From Sinohyriopsis cumingii (Eukaryota > Mollusca > Bivalvia > Unionida > Unionidae), in the NCBI GenBank assembly GCA_028554795.2, contig CM068831.1, positions 59,631,769-59,695,768 of the forward strand: 64,000 nucleotides of DNA. The letters are read 5' to 3'. Made by a program: the position numbers and the translations under genes. How positions within the stretch are numbered: position 1 is the stretch's first letter; the number at the start of each line of letters is the position of its first letter. Below the pieces are notes generated by a model, which saw only the letters and a program-made list of their open reading frames with translations, searched no databases and was not told the origin of the DNA. This document shows positions 12,121 to 24,000 of the stretch, one piece after another.

Positions 12121-12477
12121 TTAGAAGGTAACACGTCTCTCTTTTGCTTTCACGTTCTTTCCCGCACTCCTAGTCTCATGATTCTTGATATCAGGAAATG
12201 CGTAGCCATGATGGGCGGTAATGTAAGCAGCGGTTTCTACCAGTTGACTGAGGGGTATCCAGTGTAGGCTTGTCTGTAGAATTGGGGAAGAACTCTGACC
12301 CCTAATCCCCATTGAGAAGGTTTTTGGTTTAAAGGTGTCTAGAGATTTGTAGGCAACGTATTGTATGGCTGTAATAAACTGCCCTGCTATTTTGACGTCA
12401 TACAATGCTTGATCTAGCCCCATTTCGGTGTACTTCTCAACGAGGGTCAGCGTCCCCCTCCTCCTCAACCGCCTCAA
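12121..12477 (-). CDS. Unknown ORF near the centre, left arm
   Basis: The reading frame is conserved with the right-arm ORF at 13617-14009, with only two or three residue changes. The body begins TLTLVEKYTEMGLDQ and contains a hydrophobic stretch AGQFITAIQYVAYKSLDTF. It ends in a basic tail (KNVKAKERRVTF). No Met is obvious at the 5' side; the listed first residue is a non-ATG codon, so it may be an internal exon or the 3' part of a gene starting in the spacer. On the minus strand the spacer immediately upstream encodes, in another phase, an acidic run (SEPEEEIEAVEEEGDADPR). I do not recognise the family. Confidence 0.4.
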   Translation of the reverse strand: MRRLRRRGTLTLVEKYTEMGLDQALYDVKIAGQFITAIQYVAYKSLDTFKPKTFSMGIRGQSSSPILQTSLHWIPLSQLVETAAYITAHHGYAFPDIKNHETRSAGKNVKAKERRVTF

Positions 12478-13213
12478 TTTCCTCTTCTGGTTCTGATACT
12501 AATTCTTCAGTTGAGGTAGATAGTTTCAAATCCGCTGCTATGGTGTCTGTCGCTGTTATTGTTGTTGTGGTTGTTCTTTCAGCTGAGATTGCCTGTAGTA
12601 TCGGAGTGAGAAAAGAACGTAGTGCCTCCGATAATTACATTTGAGTTTGCCATACCGTTTGTGTAACATAATTGGACCTTTGTTTTGCCACCACTCTTTC
12701 CGGGACGGGTTGTTTGTTAGGTATAGTCGGCTGTTGACTAGCTGTTATTTGTGTTCTCGAGGTGGGTGGAGTGCTAACTGGCTAGGTCTGCATTTCTTGC
12801 TCCCGCTGCTGTTGCGTATATTTCTTCCCTCCACACCGAGTTCTGGACCTAATTCTTTAAATTTCGTTGTACCCGAACTTACATTATCCATATTATCAGC
12901 AACAAAAGAAAACAAAACGCACAGACCTAAAAGAAACACTCATTCACTTTTTACAGAACATTACTATTTTTAAAATTTTGATAAGCGACGGAAACGAACA
13001 ACTTAGAGTCACACTTTCTAACCAAGATAAAGAAATCATGTGCTGATAGACTCACTTCTGTATTTTTTCTTCTAACTGACTAGCGTATCATAGGCAATGG
13101 AATGTGATTTCTTTTCGAGAGTATGGGGTAGCCCTGAAATTTTTTTTGGGAAGTTGAAGCTATGGCGATCGCATAGGTTATAAGATGACGGCCTCCTCTG
13201 ACGACAGGCTTTC

Positions 13214-13510
13214 TCACAGGATAAGGTCTGCTTCTTTGGAAAGAGAAGAAGAACTCTTTGGTGTCGATAAAACTGTTAACAAAGCCTCTGCCAGGTTCAT
13301 GCTGCTGCTGCTGCTGTTGCTGCTCTCTCTCTGCTGTTTATGAAGTCTGTACTTCTCCGTCCATTCTTCTTTCTCCTTCTTGAATTCCTCCTTGAAGAGC
13401 TCTTCTTTCAGGTCTTCAGTGACTTTCAACATTATGATATTGTCTATCTCTTCAGGTCTCGGTATCAGACTTGTCATGACCCTATGCAAATTCACATAGG
13501 CTTCGTTCAA
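13214..13510 (-). CDS. Unknown charged coiled-coil-like ORF in the spacer
   Basis: A 98-codon frame beginning MNEAYVNLHRVMTSLIPRPE. Residues about 25-62 are Lys/Glu-rich with heptad-like spacing (EDLKEELFKEEFKKEKEEW), suggesting a coiled coil. A Ser-run linker encoded by CAG/GCT-type repeats follows, then a Leu/Ser-rich tail. Together with the downstream fragments it could be the N-terminal part of a Gag-like protein, but no family is recognised and the gene appears broken. Confidence 0.35.
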   Translation of the reverse strand: MNEAYVNLHRVMTSLIPRPEEIDNIIMLKVTEDLKEELFKEEFKKEKEEWTEKYRLHKQQRESSNSSSSSMNLAEALLTVLSTPKSSSSLSKEADLIL

Positions 13511-13572
13511 CTTGGCTTATCTTGAGCACATCTTCGTAGGAAGATGAGTCGACAATGGATGGACAGACTGGA

Positions 13573-13626
13573 GACACAACACAACACAACAATTTTGAAT
13601 TCAAAATTGTTGTGTTGTGTTGTGTC
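13573..13626. repeat. Perfect central palindrome
   Basis: A 27+27 bp perfect inverted repeat centred on GAATTC at 13597-13602, with arms AAAATTGTTGTGTTGTGTTG and complement. Symmetry continues for several more bases with one mismatch. It joins the spacer to the right arm and could mark a head-to-head junction or hairpin-resolution scar. Confidence 0.9.
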
Positions 13627-14009
13627 CCCAGTATCAGAACCAGAAGAGGAAATTGAGGCGGTTGAGGAGGAGGGAGACGCTGACCCTCGTTGAGAAGTAC
13701 ACCGAAATGGGGCTAGATCAAGTATTGTATGACGTCAACATAGCAGGGCAGTTTATTACAGCCATACAATACGTTGCCTACAAATCTCTAGACACCTTTA
13801 AACCAAAAACCTTCTCAATGGGGATTAGGGGTCAGAGTTCTTCCCCAATTCTACAGACAAGCCTACACTGGATACCCCTCAGTCAACTGGTAGAAACCGC
13901 TGCTTACATTACCGCCCATCATGGCTACGCATTTCCTGATATCAAGAATCATGAGACTAGGAGTGCGGGAAAGAACGTGAAAGCAAAAGAGAGACGTGTT
14001 ACCTTCTAA
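13617..14009 (+). CDS. Unknown ORF near the centre, right arm
   Basis: Inverted-repeat partner of the ORF at 12121-12477, with a slightly longer 5' extension read from the central palindrome (its listed start is a non-ATG codon). It keeps the same body from the TLTLVEKYTEMG region through the basic end KAKERRVTF. The very low divergence between arms reflects recent duplication or gene conversion rather than proof of selection. Function unknown. Confidence 0.4.
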   Translation: MLCPQYQNQKRKLRRLRRRETLTLVEKYTEMGLDQVLYDVNIAGQFITAIQYVAYKSLDTFKPKTFSMGIRGQSSSPILQTSLHWIPLSQLVETAAYITAHHGYAFPDIKNHETRSAGKNVKAKERRVTF

Positions 14010-16751
14010 CAGAAAAAACAGACTTTTTTTTAGGGCTCCAAAAGATTGCTTTTTATTAAATAGGGAACCATATTTGGCTTGGTATCCCTCCTTGACTAAA
14101 CTATTCTCGAAACAAACTTGACCCATTGGAACACCACAACAAACTTAACTTTTTAAACCTAACAGTGACCAAACTGGTATATGTCGCTTAGACATAATAA
14201 TTTAAAATAAGATCAGTATGGCTATTTTTATGTACACTAAGTACTAATATTAGACAGATATGTTAGGAAGTAGGAAATTTAACAGACTCGTTAGATTTGA
14301 ACTAATTGCACAGGTGGTTAACACATTATTGGTACCTTTTATTGTCCATTAGCAAAAACGGGACTTGATTTGAAATAAGTACGGGCTAGCGTTTTGGTGA
14401 GTACTTAACATCCATGGCTGTCTTGCTGAGCACCTTTTTCCTCCCTTACCACGCTCGGACAGAAAAATGAGTGTGTGGTGAGACAATTCCCACTCATGTT
14501 TAAAGTCTTTCAGTCAGGTTGTTAAGGACTAGTTAGTCCTACACCTGAGTGGCTAAATTTAAAAATAGTCTGTGAGTACATAAAAGCCTGGGGGATGAGG
14601 CTCTCTTTCTTTCCCCGGGAGTAATTAAAAATCACGCGGTGCGTTATTAAACCAGTGATACATGCTCCATTAGAGCGAAAATCACTTTAATTCAAGTAAG
14701 CAGGCAAGCAAGTTCGGGTACCGTCTCTAGCACTCTTGATGACACCAACTGTCTGGGTTATTTTCTTTCTTGCAAGCCCCTATGTTCCACTTCTGTTTGT
14801 GATAATAACTTGTGATACTTCACATTTTCTAAAGTAGAAATCTTTACAAGCCGTACAAAATACAAAACTTATATGACTTTGGCTTTTGACACTTGCACAG
14901 ACTCTTCACTTTATAAGTGTCACGAGAAAATTGTATATCCAATTTTTACCATTTTCAAAAACACGCACACACTTGCAGCTTGACCAGAAATATGTATATC
15001 TTGTTTTGTGGATAAGTCACAGACAAGTCCAAGCATATATAGGTGGTTATGAACGTTAGGAATATCCCCTCCTTTTTTCAGAAATATCAAAGCTTGTATG
15101 TGCATTTTCCCTTTTCCACTCTATATTAGTGCTTAGATTTGTTCCAAAAAAAAAAGAAAAAAGAAACGAAATAATTTTGAAGAAAAAGAAACAACTGAAT
15201 TTTGAATTCAGGTTTCTCTCTGTTTATAATTTTTTTCAAGTTGACGGTGCATGACAGAGTACATTCGCCTACCTTTCCAAAGTGAGAGGCATTTCTTCAC
15301 ATGTCATTGCCTTTGTTAAATTCGGTTTCATTGGTTAGTTATCGTTAATCTTTAATTTTTTTCATGCATTTCTTTTTGATAGAAGATTTAAGGCTTTCTA
15401 TTGTTGTAACGGTATTTATGTTGTTTGGTCTGTTGATGAAATTATCTATAGCAAAGTGCTTAAGATGTTTCAGTTTTTTTATTATTTCAAGCCCTACAAA
15501 AGGAGACCAAGTTTGTCTTCAAAGACGATTGAAACTCTAAATTACACGGGCGTGAAGGAAAACATCGTTGTGTTTAATCTAATCATGCTTGCCGTATCTT
15601 TTTGTGTTTTAGAGGTCATATTTCTTCTTAAGTAAATACACGCATCAATAGACAGACAGATTGGGTCATCATCCTTGAGTTTCACTGTACTTTCGGTTCT
15701 TTACTTCATACAAACCCCAAATTTATTAGTTTGAAAAAGAAAAGATAACATGCCCCTCAATACTGTAACACGTCTGTTCTGACTCTACCGATGTGAGTGT
15801 TTATGTCGAAATGTTTAAGTGATATATAAAAAAATGGTCAGCTTGAAAACGCGAACCAATACTGTGACGCTCAGTATTTTGATGTGGTAAGAGGAAATGG
15901 TACAACACACACACAAAGAGGGCTTGTAAGTTCACATTTCAGTCTGTCTGCACTGTAATGGTAACAACGCAAGAACATAGGGATTATTATGCCACACAGC
16001 CCTAGAACATAACAATGCATCACCCGGTGTAAGCTATTTCCTTGGCTATACTTATTTTCTTACCGCGTTCGCTTCGAATTGACTTGAGTAGCTATTCAGA
16101 CAGTGACGAGAATGGCCATGCTTTACTGGGTCTATCCTATAGGCGATTTATATAAAAAAATATTTTTAAAAATTAAACTAATGCACGAACAATCGTACCA
16201 TGGGCGATCCCATGGAAATTGTGTCCGTCTTATTGCAAAATACATCAACATTTAATTTAACCGTGCAGATCGCTAGAACAAACCTCTGATAATATACATT
16301 TTGAAAAGTGTTGTGTGACACGGATCGCCATTGTCGCTTGGTGTCTGCTTTCTTGTTCGAAAAGAGATAGTTTCGTCTTGACTATAAAAATTTAATTTGA
16401 CTAAGTTTTACGCACTACTTGAACTCACACATTTACGTTGTAGGTGTAAGCCGTCGTTCTCAGTTTTCTGGAAGTTCGTTTTTGCGTTTCTCAGATGTGA
16501 TACTATTTTTTATGGACCGAACGAAATTTCTTTTGGCGTGAATCAGGACTCGTGGTTTTGTGGCATAATTGGAGAGCATTGATTAAAGCTCAGTTATGTC
16601 GTCTTCGAAATCGCTGACACGGATTTGAACTAAAACTTCAGGTTTTGTGTCAGGCGATACGGTACATCATTGCTTTTTACTTCCTCAATGAAATCGTTTC
16701 ATCTTATTGCAAAATTACATTTGACTAGGTTTCATACGCAGCAGGTCCATG

Positions 16752-16760
16752 TATATAAGG
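16752..16760 (+). promoter_or_regulatory. TATA box for the right-arm ORF
   Basis: TATATAAGG, about 50 bases upstream of the ATG at 16811; mirror of the site at 9370-9378. Confidence 0.55.
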
Positions 16761-16810
16761 AGAGTGTCTTAGCGTCAGAGTATTCATTCCGCTCTCAAAC
16801 GATCAAGAAG

Positions 16811-17164
16811 ATGGAAGAGTCAGCACAGATCGACCTGCTGGTCAAATATTTGCTAAAAGTCATACGAAAGCATAATTCACATGCGAAAGTGGCAACAAAA
16901 CTTACTCTTTTGGTCGTTGATTTGATGAGAGTCATACGAAAGTGTGTAAGTGCTAATGAAGTTTGCTATATATGCAAAGGTAAATGGGTATTTGTCTCCA
17001 GAATACCTGCTTCGTCTAAGAAAGAGAGACAAAAGTCAAGATACCTAATATCGTTGTCAGGAGAAAGGACACTGGAATTCAGAGTGCCCTACGAGAAAAG
17101 AGAAGAAACAAAAACAAGACGAAACAGAGAAGAGGGATTCAGAAGAAGAAGAAATTCAAGATGA
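16811..17164 (+). pseudogene. Eroded ORF behind a TATA box, right arm
   Basis: Copy of the left-arm ORF at 8966-9319, starting MEESAQIDLLVKYLLK and running into an Arg/Lys-rich tail. The zinc-knuckle frame that follows in the alternative phase (about 17035-17207) has a stop directly before the knuckle in this arm, unlike the left arm. Both copies are therefore probably relics of the same gene. Family unknown. Confidence 0.45.
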
Positions 17165-17764
17165 TGAAGAACTTGTGCCAGTAAAAACATGGAAATGGAA
17201 AAACTGACAATGTGAGCCGATGCGTTGGCCCTGATGTGAAATTTCATACTACCTTCTAAAAGAGAATAGACCAGAAAGAAAACGTGTCTCTTGGTCTTGA
17301 CACTGTATAATAAGGATGGCGTGTTTTGTTTTTACTCACACTTTATGAAATTGTGCTCTTTCACCTCTCTCTATCCCTCTGGATCATGTTTTAGTTAGAA
17401 TTGAAATGGAAGGATGTTTTCCTTCACGCACGCTCTTTAGGCATGCAAGTCCGTAAACAATAGTCAATCTATTCGTCCATCATTTTGTGTCTTGATGTTT
17501 CCAAAATCACACTCTGATGCCATAAAATAACGGGTTAAATGGGTTTTGTAGTGTTAGGAGTGGGGGTGGGTGGGTGTAGGTGTTTGGCAGAGTTGGTCAT
17601 TGCAGGTGAGGGCTTAGGTGCTTTCAAAAAACTTTTTCTTCTTCACTCTGTGTTGATGGAATATAATGTGTTATTTTCTTCACTCTCTGTTGATAGTATA
17701 TATATAAAGGGTTATTTCTTCACTGCGTGTGGATAGTGTATAATGGTTTTCTTCTTCTTCCCTC

Positions 17765-17768
17765 TGTG

Positions 17769-17807
<39 letters not shown>

Positions 17808-18202
17808 CGCGTACGTTGTGTAGATCGCATATTTGGTTGTTTTTCTTCTTCTTCCTCCCGAGTGTGGATAGTATATTTGCGGTTTGTATGCGTTAGCGAC
17901 GTTGTGTGGATAGTATATTTGGGGTTTGTATGCGTTCGCGTACGTTTGTGTGGATAGTTTATTTGGGGATTGTATTATCTCCTTTCTGTGTTGATAGTGT
18001 ATTTGGGGTTTGTATGCGTTCGCGTACGTTTGTGTGGATAGTTTATTTGGGGTTTGTATTATCTCCCTTCTGTGTTGATAGTGTATTTGGGGTTTGTATG
18101 CGTTCGCGTCCGTTTGTGTGGATAGTTTATTTGGGGTTTGTATTATCTCCCTTCTGTGTTGATAGTATATTTGGGGTTTGTTTTTTCCTCTTCCCTCTGT
18201 GT

Positions 18203-18234
<32 letters not shown>

Positions 18235-18536
18235 TCGCCTACGTTGTGTAGATCGTATATTTGGTTGTTTTTTGTTCTTCCTCCCGAGTGTGGATAGTAT
18301 ATTTGCGGTTTGTATGCGTTAGCGACGTTGTGTGGATAGTGTATTTGGGGTTTGTATGCGTTCGCGTACGTTTGTGTGGATAGTTTATTTGGGGATTGTA
18401 TTATCTCCCTTCTGTGTTGATAGTGTATTTGGGGTTTGTATGCGTTCGCGTACGTTTGTGTGGATAGTTTATTTGGGGTTTGTATTATCTCCCTTCTGTG
18501 TTGATAGTATATTTGGGGTTTGTTTTTTCCTCTTCC

Positions 18537-18587
<51 letters not shown>

Positions 18588-19054
18588 CGCGTACGTTGTG
18601 TAGATCGTATGTTTGGTTGCTTTTTCTTCTTCCTCCCGAGTGTGGATAGCATATTTGGAGTTTGTATGCGTTAGCGACGTTGTGTGGATAGTATATTTTG
18701 GGTTTGTATGCGTTCGCGTACGTTTGTGTGGATAGTTTATTTGGGGTTTGTATTATCTCCTTCTGTGTTGATAGTATATTTGGGGTTTGTATGCGTTCGC
18801 GTACGTTTGTGTGGATAGTTTATTTGGGGTTTGTATTATCTCCCTTCTGTGTTGATATTATATTTCGGGTTTGTATGCGTTCGCGTACGTTTGTGTGGAT
18901 AGTTTATTTGGGGTTTGTATTATTTCCCTTCTGTGTTGATAGTATATTTGGGGTTTGTATGCGTTCGCGTACGTTTGTGTGGATAGTTTATTTGGGGTTT
19001 ATATTATCTCCCTTCTGTGTTGATAGTATATTTGGGGTTTGTTTTTTCCTCTTC

Positions 19055-19092
<38 letters not shown>

Positions 19093-19235
19093 TGTGTTCG
19101 CGTATGTTGTGTAGATCGTATATTTGGTTGTTTTTTTTTTCTTCCTCCCGAGTGTGGATATTATATTTGGGGTTTGTTTTTTCCTCTTCCCTCTGTGTGT
19201 GTGTGTGTGTGTGTGTGTGAGTCTGCGCACGTATG

Positions 19236-19272
<37 letters not shown>

Positions 19273-19361
19273 CGCGTACGTTGTGTAGATCGTATATTTG
19301 GTTGTTTTTTTTCTTCCTCCCGAGTGTGGATAGTATATATGGGGTTTGTTTTTTCCTCTTC

Positions 19362-19403
<42 letters not shown>

Positions 19404-19417
19404 TCTGCGCGCGTATG

Positions 19418-19449
<32 letters not shown>

Positions 19450-19450
19450 A
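17765..19450. repeat. GT microsatellite and 84-bp tandem repeat block (right arm)
   Basis: Inverted counterpart of the block at 6985-8400, with extra units and extra GT tracts. This accounts for most of the length difference between the arms. Confidence 0.9.
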
Positions 19451-20134
19451 TTGGTCTCTGTTTGTCCCTATAAAACTCACTTGATCCCTATCAGATACAC
19501 TCTACCTACCTACCTACAGTAGCGCGTATTCAGGTCAGCCACTTGCAACACTGTTGCCATTTATCCCCTAGTGTTCAGTACAGTGACGTCACTGACGCTG
19601 GAAATTTTGAGACTATAAAGATCGACTTGGGGATTTCCACATTTTGTAGCTATACATATATACTAGAATTCATAAACAGGAACGTCACTCAAGCTGAGGC
19701 TATAAAAAGATAGTGGGATTTTCCAAAGGAAAAACCCACAAGTTGGAGCTATAAATAGATAGTGGGATTTCATAGGAATTTCAGCTGATTATAGATACAT
19801 AGGTATTTATCCACGATCGTCACAGAAGTTGATATTGTAAGTAGTTACTAATTTTATCCATTTTAGTCTAAACCATTGTAACTTAATTTTCGGGGATATG
19901 TTTATTTTCCTTTAAATTCTGGGACAATTTCGTCATTTTAACGTTACTTTTAGTCACATCCATTTTGTCGTTGAGCATTTCCTTGATTATAGCTATTTAT
20001 AGCATCATTACAATTATGCAAATTTTTGAACACCCCAGCAAGATTTCAGGTCTTGGTAATGCTTTATATATAAATCTCACGCTTGTACTAGTGTATGTAC
20101 GTTTCTGTCTCTGTTGTGTTTGACCCTCTACCAT

Positions 20135-20460
20135 CATTGTCCCTAGACAATCCCACCATGTTCAATTCCCCTTGACGCTATACAGACCCACCATGTTCAA
20201 TTTCCATATATTAAATTCCCCTTGACGCTAGACAGTCCCACGATTTATTCCCATGTTCAATTCCCCTTGTCGCTCAACAGTCCCAAAATATATTTCCCAT
20301 GTTAATTTCCCCTTGTCGCTCAACAGTCCCAAAATCTATTTCCCATGTTAATTTCCCTTGTCGCCAGAGTGTCCCACGATTTTTCTCCATGTTAATTTTC
20401 CATTGTCGCCAGAGTGTCCCAGGGGTCTCTGTAATGCTAATTCCCATTGTCGCTAGGGTA
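20135..20460 (-). repeat. Subterminal iterons, right end
   Basis: Mirror of the left-end iterons, with cores such as CCCCTTGTCGCTCAACAGTCCC repeated in inverted orientation relative to the left end. Confidence 0.85.
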
Positions 20461-20481
20461 TCCCCATTTACTACTGACATA

Positions 20482-20668
20482 TTATATAAAGTCTCGACAG
20501 TCTGCACCAAGTCTCGTGAGAGAAAAAATCACAGTAAATATAATCTTAATTAAGTGCAATGGAGCTTTGATGTAGGAGTGGGTTTTTCTGAATTTCTCTT
20601 GAAAGTACATTACTTCCAAATTTGCGGCATTGTGTTAGTGGTATGCTTCTGCCAAGGAGAGACACCCG

Positions 20669-20706
<38 letters not shown>

Positions 20707-23635
20707 GGGACGTGGATGAAGGAAAGTGAGAGAAAAAAAGGCGAAGGGATTTAGACCATAAGGTATATTACGGCTCTTGGTCTTAAACTATGCAACAGGT
20801 AGAAAGTGAAAACAATAATTTGAATAAAATTCAATAAACGATTTATTTCCCTAGGATACAAAGTTAAAATTCAAAAGACACTAATAGTTATGTGAATTAA
20901 AGCCTAAAAAATTCTACATGTTTATCACCAGTCTTAAAGTACAGAATGTTCCGAATGAATGTCAAGTGTCTTGAATGTTCTGATGTACCAAGAGTTTGGA
21001 ATGTCCCGATACACCAAAGTGATGTAATCAAGAATGTCTTTGAATGAGTTCTCAATAATCTCAAAGTGTTGATTTAGTCCCAAAAGTCAATGAACCCTTT
21101 GTAAAAAAAAAAAATTCCTCTCAACTTATATCTGAGCACAACTATAAGTGATTACACAGACTGGTCCTAAACAAGAATGGATAATTGTTTACCAAATCCT
21201 TTATATGCATATTTCATTTGATCTATGTCGCAATGGAGTGTTATGGTAAATTCAGTAATCAAAATGGAAAATGACACCATACTTTTAACAAGTTTACCTC
21301 GAGAACCTTCTAAGCGCTTAAACAAAGTTATCCCTTGAACTCAAACGTTAGTAACTATCTTGTTTACTTCTTATAATCATGGCAAAAATCAGGAAGGCAT
21401 TAATTTCACAACTCTCAGTCAGGGACAGAAAGTAGGCATACATTATAGAAATACATACCAGGAAGGTACATTAATTACTAAGTAAAATGACTGAAGAGTC
21501 AAGACTGAGATCTTAAGAGATATACTGATCCAGTAAATAAGCTCGTCACTGTTTAGACAATATACAATCCTGGTTCATTTGTTTGATTTGGCGTTTTACG
21601 TCAAAACACCACAAGCACGTATTTTATACAGAGGCGTCTGGAGTAAAGTACTTTACCCAAAGACGCATTATGGTATCAAACTCGGGCTGATCTGATTGTA
21701 GGATTCATACATGCCTCCTATCTACAATAGTATCCTCTTAAAGCATTTACGAAGGACTATTCTACATCGCAGAGGACGCAACGGTTTATCACCTAAACAC
21801 CCCAGTCAATGGCATAGAATGTTAGTATTGTTTTAAAGTCCTCAAAGATCCGACGAATTTCACTCTATGATCATCAAGTCATAGAAATTAAAAAATGTAA
21901 TGAGGTTGGTATTGGGCATACATTTTCCACAAAGATACATTCCTTTTTTCTTTTAGTAATTTTTTGTCATGACTTATCGTAGGTTGTTAACAAAAAGATA
22001 AAGCCTAACTGGAGCGTTGCAACCGGCAGCGAGCATTTCCCGAAGGGTCTGCTCAAATGTCTGGTCGGTTTTCTGGTACTGGTGGTTCCCAAAGACTTAA
22101 ATATAATTAAGCGAGACAGTTCAGCTTGGCTTTCTGGTATTGGTGGTTCCAAAAGGCCTAGCACAATGAATCCAGGCTTGGTTGACTTTGGACAGACGTT
22201 GAGAGATAGTGTGAAACAATGTGTGCCCTGGTGTTGTTTATGTTAAATTTGCTTCGTTTGTTTTTTTTTACATAATTATTTTGTTCTATTTCAATATATG
22301 CTAAGAATAATTTCATTTTGGACTAAATCTTATTCAAGATCAATTTCATTTTCTCCCTGACCTGAATCCTTGATTTTCTTTTTTTTAAATTCTGTAAATA
22401 TTTATTACATAGCAAATTTTTCGCTATGGGTATGATTTAACTATTAGAATTTTCATCTTTGCCCGAGTCAAGGATATTGTGTTTAATATGTTCTTTATTA
22501 CAATTTAGTAATAAACGTTCTAATTATTGCTAAGATTTTATCTTGTAAACATTTGGAATCTTCCAAAATGTAATTTTCCATTAGCTAATAGTTTTTGTTT
22601 GAAAATGTCATTATTACCCAAGGTCCATTAGAGGACCATATTATTTTGTTTTTTTCTAGAAATTATTTATTTGTGCTATAAGATGTTGGGACAGAGTCAT
22701 TGTTGTGGCGATTATTTCATTTGGGCTGGAATTTTTTTATCCAAACTATGTATTCACTGGAAGTATAAAAAGTTCAACATCTAAAAATTATTCTTGTAAA
22801 GAGACATTAACTTAAAATTATAGTGAAATTCAAATAAGGATTTATTCGTGGATTCTATTCAACAAAAGACTGCTGGCACATCCCCACAACAAGGGCTACC
22901 ACAGGCACACCAACACTTCCATCATTGGGTTTATTTTGGCTTTCCATCAAAGTTTATTCAGAATATTAATCTTAGAACTTGTGTCAGAAATTCATGGATG
23001 ATTTGGGGTTTAGTTCGCAAGACCGTAAGTTCTAGTCACATTTTTCACTTGTAGTGAAATAAATCATTTATTGAATTTTACAAAGCTTGCTGTTTCGTAC
23101 TTTTTCAGTTACTTATTGTAAGATCATAGAGTCTTAATACTGGATATAATCGACTTTTACTGATATTGATAAAGAAACATTCTTTACAACTATGTCTCCA
23201 TTAACATAATGTAAAGACTAGTGAAAATGTGTCTTTTTATAGCCATACTTATACCTGCATACCCGTAGGAAATACAATGTCATAAACAAAAGAGAGACAT
23301 GCGCTTCATGAAAGTTTCGAGTTTCAAGACAAGACAAATGGTTGAATATATCATAGTCCTATACATTATGTTTTTCAATTGAAGAAAACTTGCATTCTGT
23401 TAGTAGTCAGAACTTGCAAAATCAATGCAAAATAAATGAAATTAATGACTGTAAATTAGGGATAAAATTTTAGAATGTAAATTACACAATGAACAAATTT
23501 ATTCTAAGTCATCGAACACAGTTACGGCTAATATTTAACTTTTCCTTGTACATGCCTCGTTCAACTTTTAGAGTTTATGCAATATAATTTTAACAAGCAA
23601 GGATATAATTTATCAAACAGAAATATATCAAAAAC
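20482..23635. other. Non-coding host DNA
   Basis: AT-rich. It has a (GA)n run at 20676-20703. Two diverged direct copies of a segment containing TTTCTGGTA(C/T)TGGTGGTTCC lie about 75 bp apart near 22065 and 22130. No gene is supported; the frames at 21967-22164 and 22848-23054 carry no motifs. Confidence 0.5.
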
Positions 23636-24000
23636 GACATAATAACAAAACAAGAATATAATAATAAACAAGAATATAATGGATCAAACAAGGATATAAT
23701 ACAACAACCAAGGGTATAATAGCAAAACAAGGATATTATGTAACAATGATGTAATGCAACAAACAAGGATTTAGTTTAACAAACAAGAATATAATGTACC
23801 AAACAAGGATATAACGTGACAAACAAGGATCTAATGTGACAAGAATATAATGTGACAAACAAGGATATAATAACAAACAAGGATATAATGTAACAATGAT
23901 ATATTGTAACAAATAAGGATATAATGTAACAAACACTGATGTCATTGCAAAAAATAATAATATGATTTAACAAACAATGATATGATATAACAAACAAGTA
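23636..24000. repeat. Degenerate ~21-bp minisatellite
   Basis: Irregular tandem copies of a unit like AACAAGGATATAATGTAACA. The Tyr/Ile/Ser-rich minus-strand frames (23736-24078) are translations of this repeat. Confidence 0.85.

Larger units (their letters stand above)
5960..12500 (+). repeat. Left arm of the giant inverted repeat
   Basis: This arm mirrors 13628-20475. From the outer end inward it holds subterminal iterons (5975-6300), AT-rich sequence, a CA-microsatellite/84-bp repeat block (6985-8400), a minus-strand ORF with TATA box (8923-9460), a long stretch without ORFs (9461-12120) and the minus-strand ORF 12121-12477. Both ORFs read outward toward the element end. Confidence 0.9.
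12501..13627. other. Unique spacer between the giant repeat arms
   Basis: This is the only part of the element that is not mirrored. On the minus strand it contains fragmented coding-like sequence. One piece is the ORF at 13214-13510. Another is a stretch at about 12480-12800 rich in Ser/Thr/Pro/Gln, interrupted by two stops, that leads into the acidic segment upstream of the ORF at 12121. The right end is a perfect 54-bp palindrome (13573-13626). Confidence 0.7.
13628..20475 (-). repeat. Right arm of the giant inverted repeat
   Basis: This is an inverted copy of 5960-12500, about 300 bp longer because its GT-repeat/84-bp repeat block has expanded. Corresponding features are the plus-strand ORF 13617-14009, a TATA box at 16752-16760 with ORF 16811-17164, the repeat block 17765-19450 and iterons 20135-20460. 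Confidence 0.9.
5954..20481. mobile_element. 14.5-kb near-palindromic element with giant terminal inverted repeats
   Basis: The element proper spans 5960-20475 and is flanked by the direct repeat GACATA at 5954-5959 and 20476-20481. Its ends are AGTAGTAAATGGGG on the left and the exact reverse complement on the right. AG...CT termini with a 6-bp target duplication are the hallmark of Polinton/Maverick integration. The left arm (5960-12500) and right arm (13628-20475) are inverted copies that look about 98-99% identical by eye, differing mainly by indels in microsatellites. A unique spacer (12501-13627) separates them. No integrase, polymerase or capsid gene is recognisable, so it is probably non-autonomous or derived from a rearranged linear DNA form. 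Known facts here are the end structure and duplication; Polinton affiliation is inference. Confidence 0.85.

Noticed and set aside
17727-19484. Similar long Cys/Val-rich and His/Thr-rich ORFs in the right arm
   Set aside because: Mirror image of the repeat block in the left arm; repeat artefacts.
22848-23054. ORF starting MDSIQQKTAGTSPQQG as a possible host exon
   Set aside because: Only 68 codons, no splice or family support.
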